The notes under the pieces are model-generated. The model made no database searches. It worked only from the letters and a program-made list of their open reading frames with translations, and was not told the DNA's origin. Positions 17,971 through 25,708 of a stretch of DNA of 64,000 nt are shown in pieces. Made by a program: the position numbers and the translations under genes. How positions within the stretch are numbered: the first letter of the stretch is position 1; each line of letters starts with the position of its first letter. The stretch spans positions 4,095,001 through 4,159,000 of the forward strand of contig NZ_CP132910.1 in the NCBI RefSeq assembly GCF_030846775.1. The letters are read 5' to 3'. The stretch comes from Geothrix sp. 21YS21S-2 (lineage in GTDB: Bacteria; Acidobacteriota; Holophagae; Holophagales; Holophagaceae).

Positions 17971-18451
17971 GTCACGGACCGGACGGTATGCCTGTTGATG
18001 CATGTAGTATTTATTGGAATTAGGATTCCACGACCCTTTAATAAATAGACCGCTATAAGCCGTCATATGCAGGCCACCACTGCATCTAGCTTGCAAATCA
18101 AAATGCAAGCCAAACAATCGGAAAAAAAAATTTTGTGAGCAAGGGAACTTTTCCAGATCTAGGTTTCCGGCCAAATCCGACCAGATCGACGCCTGTTTTT
18201 TACTATTAAAGACCATAAAATCTGTTTTCAAATCAGGGAACATGGGGAATTGAACCCCAATAATATCGAGGAAAAATCGCCTCTATTTCAAATAACAGAG
18301 TGACTTTGTCAGGTTTTTCTTTCCTTGCGGGCCCCCTGGGGACTCCGTAGCATTTCTCAAAACAGATCTTCGGACCCAGCCATCTGGTTTTCCGATTCCC
18401 AATCAGATGCTTCGAAACATGTCATTCCATCTTCAGTGGAGGAGGTCCTCA
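17971..18451. promoter_or_regulatory. AT-rich gene-free leader before the cytochrome cluster
   Basis: 481 bp without a credible gene, much more AT-rich than its surroundings (poly-A and poly-T runs around 18119-18130 and 18195). It holds a perfect 7-bp inverted repeat GCTTGCA/TGCAAGC at 18089-18110 with an 8-nt loop, a candidate operator or small hairpin. It most likely contains the promoter and control sites for the porin/cytochrome genes. No confident -35/-10 pair was identified. Confidence 0.45.
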
Positions 18452-18520
18452 ATGCGCACGCGATCCATGGTCAAAGCGACCGCACCGTTGCGCGGGATTG
18501 TGGATGGAGGTCGGTCATGA
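18452..18520 (+). CDS. 22-codon leader ORF overlapping the porin start
   Basis: Short ORF starting ATG CGC ACG with GGAGG 6 nt upstream, encoding 22 residues (MRTRSMVKATAPLRGIVDGG, then RS). Its TGA stop overlaps the ATG of the porin gene in ATGA. The strong ribosome site and exact overlap suggest a translated leader peptide that couples or regulates porin translation. No homology is recognised. It is in a different frame from the porin. Confidence 0.45.
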   Translation: MRTRSMVKATAPLRGIVDGGRS

Positions 18521-19899
18521 GACACCGCACCCACATGGCCCTGCTCGCCACCCTGATGACGGCCACGGCCTTCGCGCAGGACATCAACGTCTACAGCACA
18601 ACCATGGCCCAGAGCTGGAAGCAGGACACTCCCGGCTTCGACAAGACCACCCTCATGCCGGTCACGGAATTCCTGGGCATCGACGCCAACCACCTCGGCA
18701 CGGACGCCCTGTCCCTGCACCTCTACGGCTGGGGCCGGACGGACCTGAAGGACCAGTCGGCCATCGGCGGCAAGAACGCCGGCGACCTCACCTACGGCTA
18801 CCTCCAGTACAGCTTCGACCGCGCCAACGCCGAGATCAAGGCGGGCCGGATCGTGGTGAACCAGGGGATCGGCAACGAGATGGTCGACGGCGTCTCGATG
18901 CGCACCGACCTGCGCAACGGGTTCACCTTCTCCGCCTTTGGCGGCCAGCCGGTCATCTTCAAGAACCACAGCGGGCTGCCCCAACTGGACCAGTCCTTCC
19001 AGCGCGATTTCATCGTCGGGACCCGCCTGGGCTGGCGCATGGCCAAGCTCGGCGAGATCGGCGTCTCCTACCTGCAGGACGGCACCACCGCGGCCAAGGA
19101 TCTCCCGGTCCCCAACCCCATCGACTACACCCGCCGCCAGGTGGGCGCCGACATCACCCTGGCCCCCGCGGCCTTCCTGGACTTCAGCGGCCGCACGGTC
19201 TTCGACGTGGCCAAGCACCCCGACGCGCTGCCAGGCCAGGACCGCTCCTCTATCGCCGAGCACGACTACAAGGCCACCGGCAAGATCCTGGACAACCTCT
19301 CCGTCACCGGCAACTTCGTCCAGCGCAACTTCTACGCCTACTACGCCGGCACCAACCTGCCCAGCCTCTTCAACCAGAACGAGAAGGGCAAGTTCAGCTC
19401 CAACGGCATCTCGGCCAGCTGGAGCCCCCTGGCCTTCCTGAACCTGGTCGCCGACCTGCGCACCACCAAGCGCGAGACCTACGGCAACACCACCCGGGCC
19501 GGTCTGGATGGGCGCCTCACCTTCGCGGCCCAGCACCTCGTCCTGGGCGGCGGCTACCACAAGGTGAACGCCTTCAAGGTCAAGCTCGTGGATTCCCTGA
19601 CCCCCGCCTACAGCGTCTCCCACAGCGAGATGCGCGGCTGGGCGATGTATGAGAAGGGCAACTTCTCGGCCAGCCTGGACGCCATCCGCCTCCACTACAG
19701 CGGCGCCGAGGTGAACCCGAACCTCAACCACAAGGCCATCGAATCCGAGATCGTGGGCTCCCTGGGCTACCAGGCCACGAAGAACTTCAAGATCTCCGGC
19801 GACATGAGCTTCGCGGACACCCCCCTCTACAAGAAGCAGGTGATGGGGCTCCTCCGGGCCGACTTCCGCTTCGGCTTCGCCGGTAAAGGAGGCAAGTGA
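18517..19899 (+). CDS. Outer-membrane porin-like beta-barrel of the cytochrome cluster
   Basis: 460-aa secreted protein: signal peptide MRHRTHMALLATLMTATAFA, then DINVYSTTMAQSWKQD and a long series of alternating, aromatic-ended beta strands (for example LSLHLYGWGRTDLK and FDRANAEIKAGRIVVNQGIG). This is a typical outer-membrane barrel of roughly 18-20 strands by eye. It does not carry the CXXC of MtrB. Placed first in a run of lipoprotein multihaem cytochromes, it is the likely sheath of a porin-cytochrome electron conduit (inference). The start at 18517 has GGAGG 7 nt upstream; the frame is open 64 codons further, but the signal peptide fixes the start. Confidence 0.8.
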   Translation: MRHRTHMALLATLMTATAFAQDINVYSTTMAQSWKQDTPGFDKTTLMPVTEFLGIDANHLGTDALSLHLYGWGRTDLKDQSAIGGKNAGDLTYGYLQYSFDRANAEIKAGRIVVNQGIGNEMVDGVSMRTDLRNGFTFSAFGGQPVIFKNHSGLPQLDQSFQRDFIVGTRLGWRMAKLGEIGVSYLQDGTTAAKDLPVPNPIDYTRRQVGADITLAPAAFLDFSGRTVFDVAKHPDALPGQDRSSIAEHDYKATGKILDNLSVTGNFVQRNFYAYYAGTNLPSLFNQNEKGKFSSNGISASWSPLAFLNLVADLRTTKRETYGNTTRAGLDGRLTFAAQHLVLGGGYHKVNAFKVKLVDSLTPAYSVSHSEMRGWAMYEKGNFSASLDAIRLHYSGAEVNPNLNHKAIESEIVGSLGYQATKNFKISGDMSFADTPLYKKQVMGLLRADFRFGFAGKGGK

Positions 19900-20366
19900 T
19901 GTTCAAGAAATTCGCCCTCATCGCGGCGGGCCTGGGTCTCGGCCTCCTCACCGCCTGCGCCCTGGTCTCGCCTGAAGCCAGCTTCGCGCGCACCCACCCC
20001 CAGGAGCTGAGCGCCGGCCGCCCCAGCTGCACCGAGTGCCACGGCACCGAGCGGGTCAAGAGCACCCAGAAGACCTTCGCCTCGCTGGACCACACCACCA
20101 CGTTCGTGAAGGACCACAAGGTCCAGGCCACCCAGGACGGCGCCACCTGCGCCTCCTGCCACGCCCAGTCCTTCTGCTCCGACTGCCACGGCGGCAAGAC
20201 CGCCATGCTGCCTTCGGCCAAGCTGGGCAACCGGCCCGACCGCCTGTCGCCGCACCGGACCGGCTACCTGACCATGCACCGCATCGACGGGAAGGTTGAT
20301 CCCACGGGCTGCTTCAAGTGCCATGGCCGCGCCAACAACGAAAAGTGCACCGCTTGCCACAAGTAG
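19899..20366 (+). CDS. Pentahaem c-type cytochrome lipoprotein
   Basis: 155-aa lipoprotein: MFKKFALIAAGLGLGLLTAC with lipobox LTAC (lipidated Cys20). It has five CXXCH haem motifs at residues 44-48, 84-88, 93-97, 138-142 and 150-154 (CTECH, CASCH, CSDCH, CFKCH, CTACH). The closely packed CASCH/CSDCH pair resembles cytochrome c7/DmsE-like domains. The start is the ATG at 19899 (AGGAGG 6 nt upstream) rather than GTG 19896; it overlaps the porin stop by 1 nt. The lipid anchor suggests membrane attachment on the periplasmic side, feeding the porin-decaheme conduit. Confidence 0.88.
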   Translation: MFKKFALIAAGLGLGLLTACALVSPEASFARTHPQELSAGRPSCTECHGTERVKSTQKTFASLDHTTTFVKDHKVQATQDGATCASCHAQSFCSDCHGGKTAMLPSAKLGNRPDRLSPHRTGYLTMHRIDGKVDPTGCFKCHGRANNEKCTACHK

Positions 20367-20376
20367 GGGTCTGATC

Positions 20377-21024
20377 ATGAACAAAACCTTGATTGCAAAG
20401 ACCTTCTTCGCGGCAATGGCGGCGTTGGCCATCATCGGTTGCTCCAGCACCGCGGCCGACAAGGCGGCGACGCTGAACCCGGCCACGGGCGCCCATCCGG
20501 CCACCTGGCAGGCCACCCACTGGTCCGAGTACCTGAAGAATCCCGACGGCTGCAAGCCCTGCCATGGCTCCACCACGGACACCGCGGCGGCGGGCGGCAC
20601 CTCCGGCGTCAGCTGCTTCGGCTGCCACCACCCCAACGGCCCCCACCACCCCGCCGGTTGGGCGAACCCCTCCCAGCATGGGCGGCTGGGCGCCCAGGGC
20701 GCCCCCAACGGCGCCACGTTCCTCCAAGGCAAGGGTTTCGCCTCCTGCACGCCTTGCCACGGCTCGGACTACACCAACCCTGTCGGCATCGCTCCTTCCT
20801 GCAAGGCCTGCCACACCAAGGCGCCGCACCCCAGCAAACCCTGGCAGAGCGGCCTTTCCCCGTTGAACCCCAACCACGACAAGACCGATTACGCGAACGC
20901 TTCCGAGTGCGTGAAATGCCATGCCCTCGGCGCCAATTCCGATATCACGCCCCAGCCCCCCGCACCCGCGGGAACGACACCCGGCTGCTTCAACGGAACG
21001 CTCTGCCACACCACCAAGTTTTAA
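20377..21024 (+). CDS. Multihaem c-type cytochrome lipoprotein (5 or 6 haems)
   Basis: 215-aa lipoprotein: MNKTLIAKTFFAAMAALAII then GCSS, lipidated Cys22. There are five CXXCH motifs at residues 59-63, 80-84, 124-128, 142-146 and 178-182. Near the C-terminus Cys204 and Cys210-His211 form a CX5CH arrangement (CFNGTLCH) that could bind a sixth haem through a non-standard motif. Many extra His residues (HHPNGPHH) can serve as distal ligands. It starts 10 bp after the pentahaem gene, so it is probably in one operon with the porin. I cannot place it in a named family beyond multihaem cytochrome c. Confidence 0.85.
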   Translation: MNKTLIAKTFFAAMAALAIIGCSSTAADKAATLNPATGAHPATWQATHWSEYLKNPDGCKPCHGSTTDTAAAGGTSGVSCFGCHHPNGPHHPAGWANPSQHGRLGAQGAPNGATFLQGKGFASCTPCHGSDYTNPVGIAPSCKACHTKAPHPSKPWQSGLSPLNPNHDKTDYANASECVKCHALGANSDITPQPPAPAGTTPGCFNGTLCHTTKF

Positions 21025-21176
21025 TTTCCAGACGGCCACCGCGTCGTTTTGAAGCAACTGATCTGTCAGACCACCACGGGAGGTGCACGACTTGACACAT
21101 AAGCGACGTCAACCCAATCACTGCCAGCTCCAAGCAAGGCAATTTTGCGCAAATGCTAATAAAAGGAGGAAGTAGC

Positions 21177-24038
21177 ATGGAAATGAAACCTCTCAAGAGG
21201 TTGGGCACCCTGGTCGCCACTGCGGCCATCGCCCTCGCCCTCATCGGCTGTCGCGGTGCGACAGGCGCCGCCGGCGCCAATGGCGTCAACGGCACCAATG
21301 GTACCAATGGCACCAACGGCACCAACGGCTCCAACGGCACCAACGGCACCAACGGCACCGGCCCCCAGGTGCTCGCCGCCAACCTGACGCCCACTGAATG
21401 GAGCGACCTGGCCCTCCAGGGCACCATCACCAGCGCGACCGTCACCAACGGCAAGCCCGTCATCAACTTCAAGGTGACCGACAACAACGGTACCCCCGTG
21501 GTCGGCCTCGGCTTCACCTCGAAGGCCTCCAACGCCCTCGCCGCCAGCTATCCCAACTTCGGCTTCACCATCGCCAAGCTGGTGCCCGGCACCGCCGGTT
21601 CCCCCAGCACCTGGGTGAACTACGTCGTCACCACGATGCCCACCACCACCACGGCTTCGGTCCCCGGCAAGCCTTCCACCGACAGCACCGGCACCCTCGT
21701 TGACAACGGCGACGGCAGCTACGTCTACACCTTCTACCGCGACATCACCAAGGTGCAGGCTGCCTTGGACGCCTTCACGTACACCGGCAACAACAGCCGC
21801 GCCGACCTGGGCGACGTGACCTACGTTCCCACCCTGACCCACCGCGTCGCCATCCAGATCGGCGGCAACGCCCGCGGCACCAGCACCAACACTGCCACCG
21901 GCGCCGACAGCGGCGTTCCCGCAGCCCCCATCCAGGTGGCCGCGAACATGGTCTACGATTTCGTTCCCGCCACCGGCAAGGCCGTCGCGGCCACGGACCA
22001 GCAGCGGGTCGTGACCTCCCTCGGCGCCTGCAACGCCTGCCACACGCGCCTCACGGTGCACGGCGGCAACCGCTTCGACCCCAACTACTGCGTGATCTGC
22101 CACACGGACCAGCGCAAGTACACCTACGGTGAGGCCTCCTCCACCGTCGTGGGCGCCACCGCGACCGTGCCCGCCCACCTCAAGTTCACGGGCAGCACGA
22201 TGAAGGTCCGCGGCCTGGCCGTGGCCGACTTCCCCGCGTTCATCCACCGCCTCCACATGGGCGAGGGCCTTGTCAACGAGGGCTACAACTACGCCAACGT
22301 CCTGTTCAACGAAGTCGCCTACCCCATGGACCAGCGGAACTGTGTGCAGTGCCACAGCGCGTCCACCGGCGCGGCCCAGGGCGACAACTGGAACACCGTC
22401 CCCAGCCGCACCGCCTGCGGTGCCTGCCATGACGCAGTCGACTTCGCCAACGGCGTCAACCACGCCGCGCTCGCCGACGATTCCCAGTGCACCCAGTGCC
22501 ACACCCCCGGCGGCATCAAGATCAACCACACCCCGGTCGTGGCTCCCAACGCCAACAACGGCTATCTGGCCGCGCCTCCTGCCGGCTCCCAGCCCCGCAA
22601 CAACAACACCAACGCCTCCTACGTGGCCGGCTACACGGGCAACCTGCCCGCCGGTGCCTGGATCCCCACCTGGGAACTCAAGTCGGTCATTCTGAACGCC
22701 TCCAGCCAGCCCGTGTTCACCTTCCGCTTCATGGTTGACAAGCAGGACGGCCAGGGTCCCAAGGCCCAGACCATGCAGACCTATGCGGCGGGCACTGTCA
22801 CGGAGATGTTCGCCGGCTATGTCGGCAGCCCCAGCATCTACCTGGCCTTCGCGATTCCCCAGGACGGCATCGCCGCCCCCGCGGACTACAACGCCACGAT
22901 CAGCACCTACCTGAAGCGCGTCTGGAACGGCACCGCCACCGGCAACGCCGTGGGCACCCTCTCCGCCACCCCCGACGCCAACGGCTACTACACCCTCGCC
23001 CTCACCGCCGTGAAGGTGCCTTCCACCGCCACCATGCTCACCGGCGGCATCGGCTACACCTACGGCGTGAACACGGACGTCACCAAGGACACCCAGCCCC
23101 TGACCCAGACCGGCGTCACCGGCTACGCCTACGACCCCGCCACCAAGCAGGGCGGCCTGTCCGTTCCCGCTCCCAACGTCTGGAAGATGGTAGCCAACGG
23201 CTTTGATGCCTCCGGCAAGGCCGTGACTCCGGCCAACGGCAGCACCGCGCTCTACGCCCAGGTTCAGCCCCGGCGCGCGATCGTCACCAATGCCAAGTGC
23301 AACGCCTGTCACGCCGCCCTCGGCATCTTCACCGAGAAGGTGTACCACGCCGGCCAGCGCAACGACGCCCCGACCTGCAACTTCTGCCACAACCCGAACA
23401 AGGCCAATGCCTATGGTTGGGCCGTGAACATCAAGGACGCCGTCCACGCCATCCACGCCGCCGACAAGCGGGTCAACAAGTTCAGCTGGGAAGTCGCCTC
23501 CGGTGACTACTACTGGAACGTGACGTACCCCGCGATCCTGAACAACTGCGAAGCCTGCCACGTGCCCGGCTCGTACGACTTCGGTGGCACGGCCAACGCC
23601 GCCGCCATTCCCAACCTGCTCTACTCCACGGCCATGGCGGGCACCACCACCGCGCCCACCACGCCTGCCGCCACCCCCACCATCGTTGTGGGTGACGGCG
23701 TCGCCGAGCCCCTGTCCTGGCAGAACAACTACTGGGCCCCCGGCATCGCCCCCAACACCAGCTACGGCCTCGTGTTCCAGACGAGCTTCAAGGCCGCCGA
23801 CGTTACCGCGAATACCTACTCCACCCCCGCGGATACTCGGAACCTGGTCCACTCGCCCGTCACTGCCGCCTGCTGGTCCTGCCACGACAGCAAGACCGCC
23901 ACGGCTCACATGCTCGCCAACGGTGGTTCGATCAACGAACCCCGCGCGACGGCCATGCTGAAGTCCGAGCAGTGCACGCTCTGCCACGCCGCCGGCAAGA
24001 CCGCCGACGTCAGGGCCGTCCACATGAACTTCAAGTAA
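21177..24038 (+). CDS. OmcA/MtrC-family decaheme c-type cytochrome, lipoprotein
   Basis: 953-aa outer-membrane decaheme cytochrome. A lipoprotein signal ends LALIGC (Cys25) and is followed by a collagen-like GXX stalk (residues 27-61). Ten CXXCH motifs occur in two groups of five, as in MtrC/OmcA: CNACH, CVICH, CVQCH, CGACH, CTQCH, then CNACH, CNFCH, CEACH, CWSCH, CTLCH. Beta-rich domains sit before and between the two haem groups. FIHRLHMGEGL and AVHAIHAADKR are family motifs. It is the likely cell-surface terminal reductase for metals, humics or electrodes. GGAGGA lies 6 nt upstream of the ATG. It is 152 bp after the previous cytochrome, so it may have its own promoter. Confidence 0.93.
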   Translation: MEMKPLKRLGTLVATAAIALALIGCRGATGAAGANGVNGTNGTNGTNGTNGSNGTNGTNGTGPQVLAANLTPTEWSDLALQGTITSATVTNGKPVINFKVTDNNGTPVVGLGFTSKASNALAASYPNFGFTIAKLVPGTAGSPSTWVNYVVTTMPTTTTASVPGKPSTDSTGTLVDNGDGSYVYTFYRDITKVQAALDAFTYTGNNSRADLGDVTYVPTLTHRVAIQIGGNARGTSTNTATGADSGVPAAPIQVAANMVYDFVPATGKAVAATDQQRVVTSLGACNACHTRLTVHGGNRFDPNYCVICHTDQRKYTYGEASSTVVGATATVPAHLKFTGSTMKVRGLAVADFPAFIHRLHMGEGLVNEGYNYANVLFNEVAYPMDQRNCVQCHSASTGAAQGDNWNTVPSRTACGACHDAVDFANGVNHAALADDSQCTQCHTPGGIKINHTPVVAPNANNGYLAAPPAGSQPRNNNTNASYVAGYTGNLPAGAWIPTWELKSVILNASSQPVFTFRFMVDKQDGQGPKAQTMQTYAAGTVTEMFAGYVGSPSIYLAFAIPQDGIAAPADYNATISTYLKRVWNGTATGNAVGTLSATPDANGYYTLALTAVKVPSTATMLTGGIGYTYGVNTDVTKDTQPLTQTGVTGYAYDPATKQGGLSVPAPNVWKMVANGFDASGKAVTPANGSTALYAQVQPRRAIVTNAKCNACHAALGIFTEKVYHAGQRNDAPTCNFCHNPNKANAYGWAVNIKDAVHAIHAADKRVNKFSWEVASGDYYWNVTYPAILNNCEACHVPGSYDFGGTANAAAIPNLLYSTAMAGTTTAPTTPAATPTIVVGDGVAEPLSWQNNYWAPGIAPNTSYGLVFQTSFKAADVTANTYSTPADTRNLVHSPVTAACWSCHDSKTATAHMLANGGSINEPRATAMLKSEQCTLCHAAGKTADVRAVHMNFK
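21255..21359 (+). repeat. 9-bp tandem repeats encoding a collagen-like stalk
   Basis: About twelve consecutive 9-bp units (consensus GGCACCAAC) encode Gly-X-X triplets, mostly Gly-Thr-Asn, just after the lipid anchor of the decaheme cytochrome. Unit number could vary by slippage. Confidence 0.8.
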
Positions 24039-24046
24039 CGTCCATG

Positions 24047-24072
24047 CCGGGGCAGGGCCCACCCTTCCCCGG
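24047..24072 (+). terminator. Hairpin after the decaheme gene
   Basis: A stem of CCGGGG/CCCCGG plus an inner AGGG/CCCT with a 4-nt loop, 9 nt after the cytochrome stop. There is no T-tract. It probably ends or attenuates the cytochrome transcript before the HhH gene. Confidence 0.45.
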
Positions 24073-24147
24073 TGCTTCGATCTGAATGCTAAGATGGCCC
24101 GGGCGCCCCAAGGCTCCCGGGTCATCTTGCTCATCCGGAGGAACCGA

Positions 24148-24513
24148 ATGAACCGCAGCACCCTGAAGACCGCCCTCGCCGCCCTTCTGATCCTCGGGTC
24201 CGGCACCGCCGTGCTGGCCCAGGACGATGACCAGCCGCGGGCGCCCAAACCCCGGGCCGCCAAACCCCATCCCAGGAAGAAGCCCGCGAAGCCCATCGGC
24301 AAGCAGGTGGACATCAACAGCGCCAGCAAGGACGAACTGCAGAAGGTCCCCGGCATCACGCCCGACCTGGCCTCCAGGATCATCGCCGGAAGGCCCTACG
24401 TCACGAAGTCCCATCTGGTCGAGAAGAATGCCGTGCCCATGGGGGTCTACCTCGCCATCAAGGACCGGGTCTTTGTGAAGCAGAACATGAAGGTTGCGCC
24501 CAAGGGCAAGTAG
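24148..24513 (+). CDS. Secreted helix-hairpin-helix protein (ComEA-like domain)
   Basis: 121-aa exported protein: signal peptide MNRSTLKTALAALLILGSGT with cleavage near VLAQ, a Pro/Lys/Arg-rich linker (residues about 27-52), then one HhH module (VDINSASKDELQKVPGITPD, LASRIIAGRPY). The domain is that of ComEA-type DNA-binding proteins, but the protein is short and basic, so DNA binding in the periplasm is plausible, not shown. GGAGG lies 6 nt upstream of the ATG. It is 109 bp downstream of the decaheme gene with a hairpin in between, so it may be a separate unit. Confidence 0.8.
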   Translation: MNRSTLKTALAALLILGSGTAVLAQDDDQPRAPKPRAAKPHPRKKPAKPIGKQVDINSASKDELQKVPGITPDLASRIIAGRPYVTKSHLVEKNAVPMGVYLAIKDRVFVKQNMKVAPKGK

Positions 24514-24519
24514 CAGGAT

Positions 24520-24549
24520 AGGGCTCCGCACCGCGAGGCGCGGGGCCCT
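24520..24549. terminator. Convergent hairpin between the HhH and Rrf2 genes
   Basis: A 10-bp stem with one mismatch (24520-24529 with 24540-24549) lies exactly between two convergent stop codons (24513 and 24550). It could end transcription from both sides, although no T-run is present on either side. Confidence 0.55.
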
Positions 24550-24987
24550 CTACTTCTTCGCGGCCGTGAGTTCCCGGTGCTGCTGCATGTCGAGGATCTG
24601 CAGGTCGCGGATGGTCACGTTGGTCATCGACGCGTCCATGTGGGCCTTGACCTCGTTCCAGGCCTTGTGGAGGGGGCAGGGGTTGTCCACGTTGTCGCAG
24701 TGGGCGAAGCCCATGACGCAGCCCGACATGGTCTCGATGCCCTCCAGGGCAGCCACCACCTCGCCCACGGTGATGTGGTGGGCGGGACGGGCCAGCCGGA
24801 ACCCGCCGCGGGGACCCCGCACGGAGTGCAGGATGCCCTCCTGGGCCAGGGACTGGAGGATCTTGGCCAGGTAGGGGCCGGGAAGGTCCAGGAGCGAGGC
24901 CAGGTCCTTGGCCAAGCTGTACGTTCCATCCTCGGGCATCGCTGCCAGAGCCCTGAGTGCATAGCCGGTTGCCGTCGAGAAGAGCAT
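24550..24987 (-). CDS. Rrf2 family transcriptional regulator (probable Fe-S sensor)
   Basis: 145-aa winged-helix regulator: MLFSTATGYALRALAAM, the recognition region SLLDLPGPYLAKILQSLAQE, and the wing SVRGPRGGFRLARP. Cys90, Cys97 and Cys104 (CX6CX6C) sit where IscR/NsrR-type members hold an Fe-S cluster, though the spacing differs from classic NsrR and IscR. It could sense NO, redox or iron state. The start at 24987 gives the normal N-terminus; the open frame to 25035 adds unrelated residues. It follows a Crp/Fnr gene on the same strand (72 bp apart) and converges on the cytochrome cluster. Confidence 0.88.
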   Translation of the reverse strand: MLFSTATGYALRALAAMPEDGTYSLAKDLASLLDLPGPYLAKILQSLAQEGILHSVRGPRGGFRLARPAHHITVGEVVAALEGIETMSGCVMGFAHCDNVDNPCPLHKAWNEVKAHMDASMTNVTIRDLQILDMQQHRELTAAKK

Positions 24988-25059
24988 GGCGAATCCCTGT
25001 TTAATTAAGGATAGGCTTGTCTTCTTAAAAAACAAATGAATTAATGAACGTTACACATC

Positions 25060-25686
25060 TTATTTCCTGGACAGGGTCGTTCCCTTCACCTGGAGAACAC
25101 CCTGGTCCTGCAAGGTTCTGAGGCTCCTGGACAGGGTTTCCGGGGTCATGCCCAATTGAGCCGCCAGGGTCTTTTTTGTGACCGGAAGCACCATGGAGCC
25201 GCCGGCGGGCACGTGCTCCCGGATCCACGTGCGCAGGCGGTCCGAGCTGTCCGAGCCCGTGAGCTGCTCCACCTTGCGGGTGAGCTTGCGCAGCCAGACG
25301 GACTGGGCGTGGATGATGGCCAGGGCCAGGTCCGGGTCCTCGCGCATGGCCGCCATGAACGGAGCCTTGGGAAAGTGGTAGACCCGGGAGGGCTTGACGG
25401 CCGTGGCGGTGGCGGGGAAGACCTCGCCTCCGAACATCGCGGCCTCGGCGAAGCTGTTCACCGGGGTCACCACCGCCAGGGTGGGGTGGGAGCCGGGGGT
25501 GTCGCCGCTGCGGGTGAGCTGGATGGCGCCCTCCACCAGGACGTAGAAGCCCGTGCAGGGTTCGTTCTCCAGGAAGAGCATGGTCTCGGGGTCCAGGATG
25601 CGGGAGGTGGCGAGGCGTCCTACCCGTTCGCGCTGGGCGGGTTGCAGAGTGCGGAAGAGGGGGGCGGCGGACCAGGGCGGGATCAT
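25060..25686 (-). CDS. Crp/Fnr family transcriptional regulator
   Basis: 208-aa regulator with an N-terminal cyclic-nucleotide-binding-like jelly roll (LFRTLQPAQRERVGRLATS to about residue 120), a dimerisation helix and a C-terminal HTH (VTKKTLAAQLGMTPETLSRS). It lacks the N-terminal Cys cluster of FNR and the Arg-Ser phosphate pocket of CRP is not evident, so the signal may be haem/NO (Dnr-like) or other. It sits between lnt (22 bp upstream) and rrf2. Control of the nearby cytochromes is an attractive guess only. Confidence 0.88.
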   Translation of the reverse strand: MIPPWSAAPLFRTLQPAQRERVGRLATSRILDPETMLFLENEPCTGFYVLVEGAIQLTRSGDTPGSHPTLAVVTPVNSFAEAAMFGGEVFPATATAVKPSRVYHFPKAPFMAAMREDPDLALAIIHAQSVWLRKLTRKVEQLTGSDSSDRLRTWIREHVPAGGSMVLPVTKKTLAAQLGMTPETLSRSLRTLQDQGVLQVKGTTLSRK

Positions 25687-25708
25687 GGGACCAGGATAGT
25701 CAGTGGGA

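Noticed and set aside
21255-21359. Tandem 9-bp units considered as a CRISPR-like or satellite array
   Set aside because: Units are in frame, encode Gly-X-X triplets and have no spacers, so this is a coding repeat.
21156-24383. A 1075-codon open frame on the - strand opposite the decaheme cytochrome
   Set aside because: Antisense shadow rich in Gly, Val and Ala without motifs; the + strand encodes ten CXXCH sites and a lipobox.
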